Source of the DNA: an uncultured Bacteroidales bacterium
GTDB taxonomy: Bacteria; Bacteroidota; Bacteroidia; Bacteroidales; Paludibacteraceae
Assembly (NCBI GenBank): GCA_947164985.1
Contig: CAMUYI010000003.1
Span: 229,378 to 293,377 of the forward strand
DNA length: 64,000 bases
Reading direction: 5' to 3'
The first letter of the stretch is position 1. Every line of letters starts with the position of its first letter. The position numbers and the translations under genes were made by a program. The notes beneath the pieces were generated by a model that was not told where the DNA came from, made no database searches, and saw nothing but the letters and a program-made list of their open reading frames with translations. Positions 16,133 through 24,351 of this stretch are shown piece after piece.

Positions 16133-16933
16133 TTATTTTAAAATGCCGTTAAGCAATTGTGCTAATCGAATGCCGGCGATGTACAACTGCCGTTCGCAGT
16201 CCTGATGCCAGCGGTAGATATAATGGTAGGTATTCCCGTCCCAGGTCTGCTGATAAGCATAGATCGCTTCCGTCAGATGATAACTCTCTACCAGCAGTTC
16301 CGCATCCGTCGCCGCCTCAATAGCCTTGCGTTCATGACCGTACATATCTTCGATCATCTGCGCGTACTCCGTGTACGAATAACCTTGACTGTCGATCAAC
16401 TTCGTGTCCCAAACAGAATGCAGGTTCGTATGGTTGCTAAACCATTTCATCTTCACAGCATTACCACCCTTGTCATCCATATGCGCCATATGCATAGGAC
16501 AGTACCGGTCGCCGTTCAGATGAACGATGAACCGTAAAGTGTGCGGATTCTTCAATTTACTTTTTTCCATTCTCAATTCTTTTTCGAGCGAATCGAGTGC
16601 GCGGTATAGGTTTCCTCCTTCCGTCGGATAGTGGATAAGGGCGTCAGCGATCAGGCTGTCACTCATCCCGCCGGCAAAATCCTGGTAGTGCCAGCCGTCT
16701 TTGATACTCTGCTTGTAGATGGTATCAGACTTAATCTCGTCCGGCCAGTTCGCCCAATAGATCATACCACGAACGCCCAGAATGCGGTCCACCTCTTGCT
16801 TGGCTTTCTTACTCATGTGGTTATACGCAATCTTGGCAATGATGCGGTGACCCTCCTGTCCCCAACCGAGGGCAGGTAATGAATACGCGCATGCGCATAC
16901 ACATAAAATCAAAAGGAGAATAGTTCGTTTCAT
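16133..16933 (-). CDS. S1/P1 nuclease family protein
   Basis: The 266-residue protein has a signal peptide; predicted cleavage leaves an N-terminal Trp in WGQEGH, the residue that binds zinc in P1 nuclease. Further zinc ligands of the family are present: WPDEI, WHYQDF, HLNGDRYCPMH and NLHSVWD. These enzymes cut single-stranded DNA and RNA to 5'-mononucleotides in the periplasm or outside the cell. It is the first gene of the operon running to 9584, and the promoter lies at 16958-16989. Length is usual for the bacterial family. A short alternating purine-pyrimidine stretch falls in the signal peptide coding region. Confidence 0.9.
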   Translation of the reverse strand: MKRTILLLILCVCACAYSLPALGWGQEGHRIIAKIAYNHMSKKAKQEVDRILGVRGMIYWANWPDEIKSDTIYKQSIKDGWHYQDFAGGMSDSLIADALIHYPTEGGNLYRALDSLEKELRMEKSKLKNPHTLRFIVHLNGDRYCPMHMAHMDDKGGNAVKMKWFSNHTNLHSVWDTKLIDSQGYSYTEYAQMIEDMYGHERKAIEAATDAELLVESYHLTEAIYAYQQTWDGNTYHYIYRWHQDCERQLYIAGIRLAQLLNGILK

Positions 16934-16957
16934 AGACTGTGTGAACTAAAAACGCTG

Positions 16958-16989
16958 CAAAGGTACAAAATATTTTTGATATATACAAA
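16958..16989 (-). promoter_or_regulatory. promoter of the nuclease/TonB receptor operon
   Basis: On the minus strand TTTG (16986-16989) followed by TATATATCA, then TACCTTTG (16958-16965), 20-nt spacer. It diverges from the promoter at 17143. Confidence 0.8.
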
Positions 16990-16991
16990 TA

Positions 16992-17024
16992 TAATTCTTA
17001 ATTTTTAATTTTTAATTTTTAATT
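16992..17024. repeat. AT-rich microrepeat (TTAATTTTTAATT type)
   Basis: Three to four imperfect copies of TTAATTTT with an 8-nt period lie between the divergent promoters. The same unit occurs at 1830, 41034 and 46688. Confidence 0.8.
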
Positions 17025-17142
17025 TGCCTCCCTGCCTTTGCAAACCGCAAATAGCAAAATGTCAGCATTTGCATTGCATTGCTGATAATTTGTCAACTCG
17101 AATCTGCATTTTGTAGAATTTTATCACTTTTTGCCTGAAATA

Positions 17143-17174
17143 TTTGGTGGGTTCTAAAAATCGCAGTACTTTTG
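17143..17174 (+). promoter_or_regulatory. promoter of the 94-residue exported protein gene
   Basis: TTTG (17143-17146, in TATTTGGTGGGTTC) and TACTTTTG (17167-17174), 20-nt spacer, TTTGGT subtype. Confidence 0.8.
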
Positions 17175-17285
17175 CATCGTTTTTCGATGACGCCTGCTCT
17201 CAAGGTACGCACAAACACGCGGGATGCCCACGCATTGGCGCGAACGAAAAACAGGTATTAGTCTGTTAAAAGAAAGGATTTAATT

Positions 17286-17570
17286 ATGAGAAAGATCCTA
17301 GTAACGTTGACCACAGTGGTCGTTTTATTAACAGGTGTAATCGTAGCGGAGGCTGCAAAGAGTAATGATAATTTTACGGTTCGCTTCCGCGAAAACACCT
17401 TAGTGGTTTGTTCCACTCAGATGGAGGAAGCACGAATCTATTCGATGGATGGCAAGTTGCTCCTCAAAGAGCGTGGCAATTATGTGGAATTTGAATTGAA
17501 GCCCGGTACCTACCGGCTCTTCGCCAAAGTAGGCGATTCTATGGAACGCCGTCGTATCGAATTGCGCTAA
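17286..17570 (+). CDS. small exported beta protein, unknown function
   Basis: The 94-residue protein has a signal peptide ending VAEAA. The mature part is a short beta domain (ARIYSMDGKLLLKERGNYVEF ... GTYRLFAKVGD) that resembles the fold of a type IX C-terminal sorting domain, with the typical 'GxYxLxxxxGD' pattern, but on its own. No catalytic motif is seen. It has its own promoter, a long structured leader and a strong terminator, so it is a single-gene unit, probably well expressed. Confidence 0.65.
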   Translation: MRKILVTLTTVVVLLTGVIVAEAAKSNDNFTVRFRENTLVVCSTQMEEARIYSMDGKLLLKERGNYVEFELKPGTYRLFAKVGDSMERRRIELR

Positions 17571-17579
17571 CCGCAAAAA

Positions 17580-17605
17580 GAAAGAGTCCTTCGGGGCTCT
17601 TTCTT
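17580..17605. terminator. bidirectional hairpin terminator
   Basis: GAAAGAGTCC TTCG GGGCTCTTTC forms a 10-bp stem with one G-U pair and a UUCG-type loop, flanked by A- and T-rich sequence, between convergent genes. Confidence 0.85.
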
Positions 17606-17606
17606 G

Positions 17607-18680
17607 TTATTTGGACGCTCTGATGTAAAGCGGTACCGACAATGCCAGGAAGACAAAGTTCGGAAGCCATGCTGCCATGAAAGGCGACATGACATTATTG
17701 ACCGAGAAAGTCGTACTTACCGTCGAGAAAAGGATATACAAGGCCGTCAGCACGATACCGATACCCAGGTTTTTACCCATACCGCCTCTTACTTTCCGGC
17801 TCGACATCGTCACGCCCAATAGCGTCATGATAAACGCTCCCAACGGACTTGCCCAGCGCTTGTGGTACTCCACTTCAAACGCCTTCACGTTGCCGCTTCC
17901 GCGTTGCCGTTGACGCTCCATGTAATGCCGTAACTCCGGCGTGGTCATCTGTTGTGCCTGTTGGGCGGTAATGAACAACTCGTCCGGCACAATCGGCAGG
18001 ATGATATCCTTTCGGTCGCCCCGTTCCAGACTCTCGCGCATACCGGTGAACGTGCGTTGCGTATAATTGGTCAGATGCCAGTATTCCAGCGAGTCGTAAT
18101 AGATACGATCAGCCGTCGTACGTTGCACTAAGGTCTTGCCCTCGAACTGCTCGATCGAACAACGATAGCCGATACCGGCCTGCCGTTGGAAAGACTCGAT
18201 ATAAAGCACCGTTCCCGGTTGCACCGCCAACTGGATATTGCGCGCGTTCTCGCTCGTAAAATGTTCCACGTACTTGTCCGTAAAGGCCAACATATGCTTG
18301 GAACTTTTCGGAATCACCCAACCGCCCAGGAACATGCTCAGCGCAAAAAGCAGGGCCGCAGAGAAAGCATAAGGTACCATCAGACGGTGGTAACTCATTC
18401 CCGTCGCATGCATGGCGATGATCTCCGAATTGCCGGCTAACTTACTGGTGAAGAAAATGACCGAGATGAAGATGAACAGCGAACTGAACATATTCATGTA
18501 GTACGGAATAAAGGGCAGGTAGTACTCAAAAATGATCTCTCGCAACGGCACGGAGTTCTCGAAGAAATCGTCCATCTTCTCCGTTAGGTCAAACACGATG
18601 CCGATAGACAAAATGAGCACGATACTAAAGAAAAACGTGCCCAAAAACTTCTTGATTATGTACCAGTCTAATCGCTTCAT
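17607..18680 (-). CDS. lptG: LptF/LptG-family permease of the LPS export system
   Basis: The 357-residue protein has the YjgP/YjgQ layout: three N-terminal membrane helices (about 12-32, 55-80, 100-122), a periplasmic beta-jellyroll part (about 130-270) and three C-terminal helices (about 280-300, 308-325, 333-352). The opening LDWYIIKKFLGTF is typical. With LptB it forms the ABC transporter that extracts LPS from the inner membrane. Many Bacteroidota carry two such genes apart, so lptF versus lptG is not certain. The gene follows tgt with no gap, the usual Bacteroidota order. Confidence 0.85.
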   Translation of the reverse strand: MKRLDWYIIKKFLGTFFFSIVLILSIGIVFDLTEKMDDFFENSVPLREIIFEYYLPFIPYYMNMFSSLFIFISVIFFTSKLAGNSEIIAMHATGMSYHRLMVPYAFSAALLFALSMFLGGWVIPKSSKHMLAFTDKYVEHFTSENARNIQLAVQPGTVLYIESFQRQAGIGYRCSIEQFEGKTLVQRTTADRIYYDSLEYWHLTNYTQRTFTGMRESLERGDRKDIILPIVPDELFITAQQAQQMTTPELRHYMERQRQRGSGNVKAFEVEYHKRWASPLGAFIMTLLGVTMSSRKVRGGMGKNLGIGIVLTALYILFSTVSTTFSVNNVMSPFMAAWLPNFVFLALSVPLYIRASK

Positions 18681-19810
<1,130 letters not shown>

Positions 19811-19814
<4 letters not shown>

Positions 19815-20152
19815 AGTTTGTTATTCGTAGGGAAAACAATCGCCGGTTTGAACGTCTTCGCCTCTTCCGGCTCCATGAGCGCATAAGCCATGATAATTAC
19901 CGTGTCGCCTACGTTCACCAGATGGGCAGCCGCACCGTTGATGCAGATACATCCGCTGTTTCGTTTACCCGGTATGACGTACGTCTCCAGACGCGATCCG
20001 TTGTTGTTATCTACCACCTGCACACGCTCACCGGCATAGATATTCGCCGCTTCCATCAGCGCCTCGTCTATCGTGATCGAACCGATATATTCGAGGTTCG
20101 CTTCCGTCACTTGTACACGGTGAATTTTTGATTTCAGTATATTCAAAAGCAT
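19811..20152 (-). CDS. panD: aspartate 1-decarboxylase proenzyme
   Basis: The 113-residue protein makes beta-alanine for pantothenate and CoA. The self-cleavage site is Gly24-Ser25 in EYIGSITID, exactly at the family position, which gives a pyruvoyl group on the alpha chain. A longer frame up to 20206 exists, but its first codons lie in the promoter, upstream of the transcription start. The start ATG at 20152 fits both the promoter (about 16-nt leader) and the family N-terminus [11 protein letters not shown]. First gene of the panD-tgt-lptG operon. Confidence 0.95.
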
Positions 20153-20175
20153 ACTACTCCAATTAAAATCGGCTG

Positions 20176-20207
20176 CAAAGGTACTGCTTTTTTTGCATAT
20201 ATGCAAA
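20176..20207 (-). promoter_or_regulatory. promoter of panD-tgt-lptG with palindrome
   Basis: On the minus strand TTTG (20204-20207) and TACCTTTG (20176-20183), 20-nt spacer. The 16-bp palindrome TTTGCATATATGCAAA (20192-20207) overlaps the -33 box. Confidence 0.85.
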
Positions 20208-20239
20208 TTTTATGATGTTTTTTTATACAACAAAGTGCT

Positions 20240-20380
20240 ATTTACCTATGATTTACCTATGATTTATCTATCAATTCCATAGGATACCCATACCATTCCC
20301 ATAGGATTCCCATAGGATAGAAGCCTAAAATTGCAAAAAATGCAACATATACTATATATATACATAGTATATATATACTT
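20240..20380. repeat. cluster of short repeats between divergent operons
   Basis: Three kinds of repeat are stacked: TTTACCTATGA-type units (20240-20275), CCCATAGGA-type units (20278-20322) and AT palindromes including TACTATATATATACATAGTA (20349-20368). No gene is present. Confidence 0.7.
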
Positions 20381-20398
20381 TTTGTTTATTCTTTTTTA

Positions 20399-20430
20399 TT
20401 TGCATATATGCAATTTTTGTTGTACCTTTG
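20399..20430 (+). promoter_or_regulatory. promoter of the beta-barrel/S41 operon with palindrome
   Basis: TTTG (20399-20402) and TACCTTTG (20423-20430), 20-nt spacer. The palindrome TTGCATATATGCAA occupies 20400-20413. Confidence 0.85.
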
Positions 20431-20450
20431 CAGCGGATTAGAATGAAACT

Positions 20451-21131
20451 ATGCGAAAGGGAAGGATTATATTGTGCTTGGTAGGATTGCTGAGCGTGAT
20501 GCCGATGGCGGCGGACGGTATGTGGCGTCTGGGCGTGAACGGCGGAGCGACGTGGAATCACTACGCGATCGACAAGCAATACATGACCGACTACCGCTTT
20601 CCGGCCGGTTATGGCGGAACGGCAGGCATCTATGCGCAGTATAATTTCTATGACTGGTTAGGTCTCCGTGCCGGCGCCTATTTTGCGCAACGTAACTATC
20701 GTCATACGCGTTCCAAATATGCCGGTGTGCTGAATGTGCGGTACGAGAATAACTGCATGCTCTTTCCGGTGACGGTGGACTTCAGTTTCGGTGGTAAGAA
20801 AGTTCGTGGCTACGTGGATGCCGGTGTGTATGGCGGCATGTGGCTGACGAGTCATCGCAGCGGAAAAGACTATGTGTCGGTAGGCGGAACGGGTTCGTAT
20901 GAGTTCTCTGAACCGGTGATTTTCAATATGCAACGGGACGAACGTGGTGATTTCGGTTATACCGGTGGGGTCGGCATTCTCTATCAGTTTCATCCGCATT
21001 GGATGGCGCAGGTGGAAACCGTGTGCTACTACAGCGTGGTCAGCGCGACGAAACAGTATATGAAACATGTGAAGGACTATCGCTACCACACGACGGTAGG
21101 GTTGCAGACGGGAGTAAGTTATGTCTTTTAG
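20451..21131 (+). CDS. outer-membrane beta-barrel protein (PorT-like/OMP_b-brl)
   Basis: The 226-residue protein has a signal peptide and an eight-strand-like barrel pattern (GLRAGAYFAQRNY, GYVDAGVYGGMW, GYTGGVGILYQF) ending in TVGLQTGVSYVF with a terminal Phe. This is the common Bacteroidota small-barrel family, in which the PorT component of type IX secretion is found, but a specific role cannot be given. The gene overlaps the S41 peptidase gene by 11 nt. It is first in a five-gene run on the plus strand. Confidence 0.75.
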   Translation: MRKGRIILCLVGLLSVMPMAADGMWRLGVNGGATWNHYAIDKQYMTDYRFPAGYGGTAGIYAQYNFYDWLGLRAGAYFAQRNYRHTRSKYAGVLNVRYENNCMLFPVTVDFSFGGKKVRGYVDAGVYGGMWLTSHRSGKDYVSVGGTGSYEFSEPVIFNMQRDERGDFGYTGGVGILYQFHPHWMAQVETVCYYSVVSATKQYMKHVKDYRYHTTVGLQTGVSYVF

Positions 21132-22686
21132 ATACATTAAATATACCTTATGCATGGCAGCCTTGCTGCTGGTAGCTTGTCGTCAGCAGAGCGACAATGT
21201 GCTGAACTATGCGTATAATGACAACATGGCGTTCGGAACGTCGGAGAAGAGTTATGTGGCTAAGTTCGACGTCATGTGGTACGGTCTGAATGCCAACTAT
21301 GCTTTGTGGGATTTTGAGTATGAGAACGGTCTGGACTGGGACCAGGTGTATGACACCTATCGGCCTAAGTTCAAAAAACTGGATAAGCAAAAGACGGCGG
21401 TGACGGATCAGCAGTTGAAGAGTCTTTTGGACTCGGCGCTGGCGCCGCTGCATGACGGTCATCTGACTGTACAGATGGAGAACCATGCTACGGGTAGGTA
21501 TGTCAGTTCGTCGCCGGGCAAGATGCGCGTGTTACAGGAACGGTCGGAGGAATATTCGGCGGTAAAGAACAAGACGATAGGAGCTTCTTCCTATACCTGG
21601 TACCGCAACGCAGGAGAAATCATCGAGGAAAGGCATTCGGATACGAACCCCTTGGAGACTTGCGTGGAACCGGTAGTATTGCGGTTGCAGGAACAGGTAT
21701 CCGAATGGAATGATAAAAAAGCTGCCGGAACGATCACACCGGAAGAGCAGGACTCGTTAACGATCTACGGCAAGGTACTGAATGAGTTATTACAAGCCAT
21801 GACGCAAACCTCTTCCGACCAAGCGGCGGTATCGGCGTATAATATCTTAGCCTATCGGTACGAATACCTGCAGATTCCGGGTTTGGTGCCGGTCGATCCG
21901 ACCTTGGTGAACTATGCCGTGAATCTGTCGTATGTGCTCTTCAAGAGTAACGGCGGAACGGTCGCCTATCTGGCTTTTGACCGTTTCCGACTGAGTGCTT
22001 ATCTCGAACCCGAATATACACAGGAACTTTTCGGTACGCCTTCGGCGAGTACGCAGGCGGTGATAGATGATTTGAGGGCAACCTGGCGGGCATGGTTCAA
22101 TGCCATCCAGACCCATCAGCAAGCGGGAGACCTGCATGGCGTGATCCTTGATATACGCACCAACGGAGGCGGATACGTGCATGATTTCCAATATGCTTTA
22201 GGCGCTTTGTTGCCGGCCGGCGGACATCCTAACACGAACGCACGCTTCAAACGAGGAACGGGACGATATGACTATTCGCCCGTGATGCCGCAGAACATGC
22301 CTACTTTGGAAGAGGCGCATGTGACGGTGACGGCGCCGATCGTGACCTTGTGTAACTGTGCGTCGGTGAGCATGGCAGAGCAGACCTCGTACGGCACGAA
22401 GATGTTAGACAACGGTACGCTCATCGGTACGCGTACTTTCGGCGGTTTCAGTGCCCTTGCCGGTGCGGAAGGATATACAACGAACTACGCCGGTCATGTA
22501 GGCGTGCAAGGGGTAACACCGGTCTTTTGTTACGTGCCTTTAGAGGTGGCGCTGACGATGGACGGAGATATATTGGAAGGACATGGTGTCGATCCGGATA
22601 TCGAGGTGGCTTTCGATGTCGCGACCTGGGATAAAGGAAACGGGCCGGATAGCCAACTCGACCGAGCATTGCAGTTTATCAAATAA
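21121..22686 (+). CDS. S41-family peptidase lipoprotein
   Basis: The 521-residue protein has a lipobox (LLLVAC) and a C-terminal S41/tail-specific protease domain: an N-terminal cap (about 50-115), GVILDIRTNGGGYVHDF near residue 342, and NCASVSMAEQTSYGTKM near 412 that carries the presumed nucleophilic Ser, followed by GTRTFGGFSAL. It probably processes proteins in the periplasm. No PDZ domain is clear. The start lies inside the end of the barrel gene, so the two are translationally coupled. Confidence 0.85.
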   Translation: MSFRYIKYTLCMAALLLVACRQQSDNVLNYAYNDNMAFGTSEKSYVAKFDVMWYGLNANYALWDFEYENGLDWDQVYDTYRPKFKKLDKQKTAVTDQQLKSLLDSALAPLHDGHLTVQMENHATGRYVSSSPGKMRVLQERSEEYSAVKNKTIGASSYTWYRNAGEIIEERHSDTNPLETCVEPVVLRLQEQVSEWNDKKAAGTITPEEQDSLTIYGKVLNELLQAMTQTSSDQAAVSAYNILAYRYEYLQIPGLVPVDPTLVNYAVNLSYVLFKSNGGTVAYLAFDRFRLSAYLEPEYTQELFGTPSASTQAVIDDLRATWRAWFNAIQTHQQAGDLHGVILDIRTNGGGYVHDFQYALGALLPAGGHPNTNARFKRGTGRYDYSPVMPQNMPTLEEAHVTVTAPIVTLCNCASVSMAEQTSYGTKMLDNGTLIGTRTFGGFSALAGAEGYTTNYAGHVGVQGVTPVFCYVPLEVALTMDGDILEGHGVDPDIEVAFDVATWDKGNGPDSQLDRALQFIK

Positions 22687-22709
22687 GTATAGGTTAAAAG
22701 TTTAAGTAT

Positions 22710-23513
22710 ATGAACAATTTATTTAGTTTAGCAGGAAAGAACGCATGGGTGACAGGCGCATGCTACGGCATCGGTTTTGCTATCGCCAAAGCGTTCGCAC
22801 AAGCAGGTGCGGAGCATATCATCTTCAATGCCCGCAGTCAGGAAGCAATCGATAAAGCCTTGGAACTTTATCATGCAGAAGGTATCAAAAACGCACATGG
22901 CTATGTGTGCGACGTGACGGATGAAGTAGCGGTGAAAGCCCTCGTGGAGCGTATCCATAAAGAGGTCGGCCCGATTCATATTCTGGTGAACAATGCCGGT
23001 ATCATCAAACGTATCCCGATGCATGAGATGAAGCGGGAGGAGTTTCAACAGGTGATCGATATCGATCTCGTAGCGCCTTATATCGTATCGGCCGCCGTTC
23101 TGCCCGAGATGATGGAACGCCGCGAAGGTAAGATCATCAATATCTGCTCGATGATGAGTGAGTTGGGTCGCGAGACCGTTTCAGCTTACGCAGCTGCCAA
23201 GGGTGGACTGAAGATGCTGACGCGTAACATCTGCTCCGAGTACGGCGAGTATAACATCCAATGCAACGGCCTCGGTCCGGGTTACATCGCTACGCCGCAG
23301 ACAGCGCCGCTGCGTGAACCGCAGCCAGACGGCAGCAAGCATCCCTTTGACTCCTTCATCTGCGCCAAGACGCCTGCAGGCCGTTGGTTAGAAGCGGATG
23401 AGTTAGGTGGCACAGCAGTCTTCCTCGCTTCGCATGCTTCGGATGCGGTTAACGGACAAATTATCTACGTGGACGGCGGTATTCTCGCTTATATAGGACG
23501 TCAACCCAAATGA
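22710..23513 (+). CDS. SDR oxidoreductase, gluconate 5-dehydrogenase-like
   Basis: The 267-residue protein is a classical short-chain dehydrogenase: TGACYGIGFAIA cofactor loop near residue 16, NNAGI near 96, Ser near 149 and YAAAK near 162. The sequence most resembles the Bacteroidota enzymes annotated as gluconate 5-dehydrogenase / 5-keto-uronate reductases (KduD-like), which act in uronate breakdown. The next gene is a DUF4861 protein, a partner found in pectin and uronate loci, and overlaps it by 4 nt. Substrate inferred from family and context. Confidence 0.8.
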   Translation: MNNLFSLAGKNAWVTGACYGIGFAIAKAFAQAGAEHIIFNARSQEAIDKALELYHAEGIKNAHGYVCDVTDEVAVKALVERIHKEVGPIHILVNNAGIIKRIPMHEMKREEFQQVIDIDLVAPYIVSAAVLPEMMERREGKIINICSMMSELGRETVSAYAAAKGGLKMLTRNICSEYGEYNIQCNGLGPGYIATPQTAPLREPQPDGSKHPFDSFICAKTPAGRWLEADELGGTAVFLASHASDAVNGQIIYVDGGILAYIGRQPK

Positions 23514-24349
23514 AAAAGTTTTTTTTGATAGGATTAGTAGCCCTCACGTTGACGGCATGTCACAAAGAGGCGGTGCAACCGAAGGTATATGGCCGTTATG
23601 TACCGGAACGCAAAGATGATTTTGCGTGGGAAAACGAGTATGCGGCATTCCGTATGTACGGACCAGCCTTGCGACCGGAGAACCCATCCAACGGTGTGGA
23701 CCTGTGGCTTAAATCGAGTCCCGAGCTGGTAGTCGATAGTTTTTACTATCGCGAGCATGTATTGGGCCTGCCGTACCACATTAACTATGGCAAGGGTTTG
23801 GACTGCTACAAAGTAGGCCATACCTGCGGATGCGGTGGTCTGGTCGTGATCGCCAATGATACAACCTGGATAGGCGGTGCCTATGACCGCTGGGAAATCC
23901 TCGAACAGACACCTGATAAATTTGTCTTCCGCTTAGAATACGACAGCTTACTCGTAGCCGGTCATATTTTGCATGAGACTATCACGATCACGGCTGAGGC
24001 GGGACAGTTGCAGAACAAGGCAGAAGTGGTACTTACCGGAGACTATTCCGGCGAGATGCTTGTTGGCGGCGGAATCTACTTGCATGACACGGTGGACTAC
24101 TACATGACGATACCGGAGGTGGGATACGTGTTCTACGAGGAAGATGCGCTGAGTGATAAGACGGCGGCAAAGATGAATTACGAATACAACGGTAGTACCA
24201 CTCAGGGACGCGTCCAGATCTCTGTAAAAACGCCAGGTGCTACCTTTACCGACATCAAAGACGGCAACCTCATAGCTGTCAGACCCTATGAACTCGGTGA
24301 CACGCTGACGTATTATTTCGGCGCTACATGGAGCGAGTGGAGTGAATAA
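23510..24349 (+). CDS. DUF4861 family lipoprotein
   Basis: The 279-residue protein starts with a lipobox (LTLTACHKE). It shows the DUF4861 features: VPERKDDFAWENEYAAFRMYG, a HINYGKGLDCYKVG segment and a C-terminal YYFGATWSEW. The family is linked to pectin and uronate degradation loci of Bacteroidota, probably in the periplasm; its reaction is not known to me. The start is coupled to the preceding dehydrogenase, which supports a shared uronate pathway. Confidence 0.8.
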   Translation: MKKFFLIGLVALTLTACHKEAVQPKVYGRYVPERKDDFAWENEYAAFRMYGPALRPENPSNGVDLWLKSSPELVVDSFYYREHVLGLPYHINYGKGLDCYKVGHTCGCGGLVVIANDTTWIGGAYDRWEILEQTPDKFVFRLEYDSLLVAGHILHETITITAEAGQLQNKAEVVLTGDYSGEMLVGGGIYLHDTVDYYMTIPEVGYVFYEEDALSDKTAAKMNYEYNGSTTQGRVQISVKTPGATFTDIKDGNLIAVRPYELGDTLTYYFGATWSEWSE

Positions 24350-24351
24350 GT

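Larger units (their letters stand above)
16934..17285. other. divergent intergenic region with two promoters, microrepeat and hairpins
   Basis: This 352-bp gap holds the minus-strand promoter 16958-16989, an AT-rich microrepeat 16992-17024, a possible 6-bp stem TCAGCA/TGCTGA around 17062-17086, the plus-strand promoter 17143-17174 and a leader of about 105 nt. The leader ends in a small hairpin, AACAG/CTGTT (17250-17268), just before the start of the 94-residue gene. No gene was found in it. Confidence 0.6.

Noticed and set aside
20153..20206. Longer N-terminus for PanD
   Set aside because: The extra codons lie in the promoter and the family starts at MLLNILKS, with the Gly24-Ser25 site in place.
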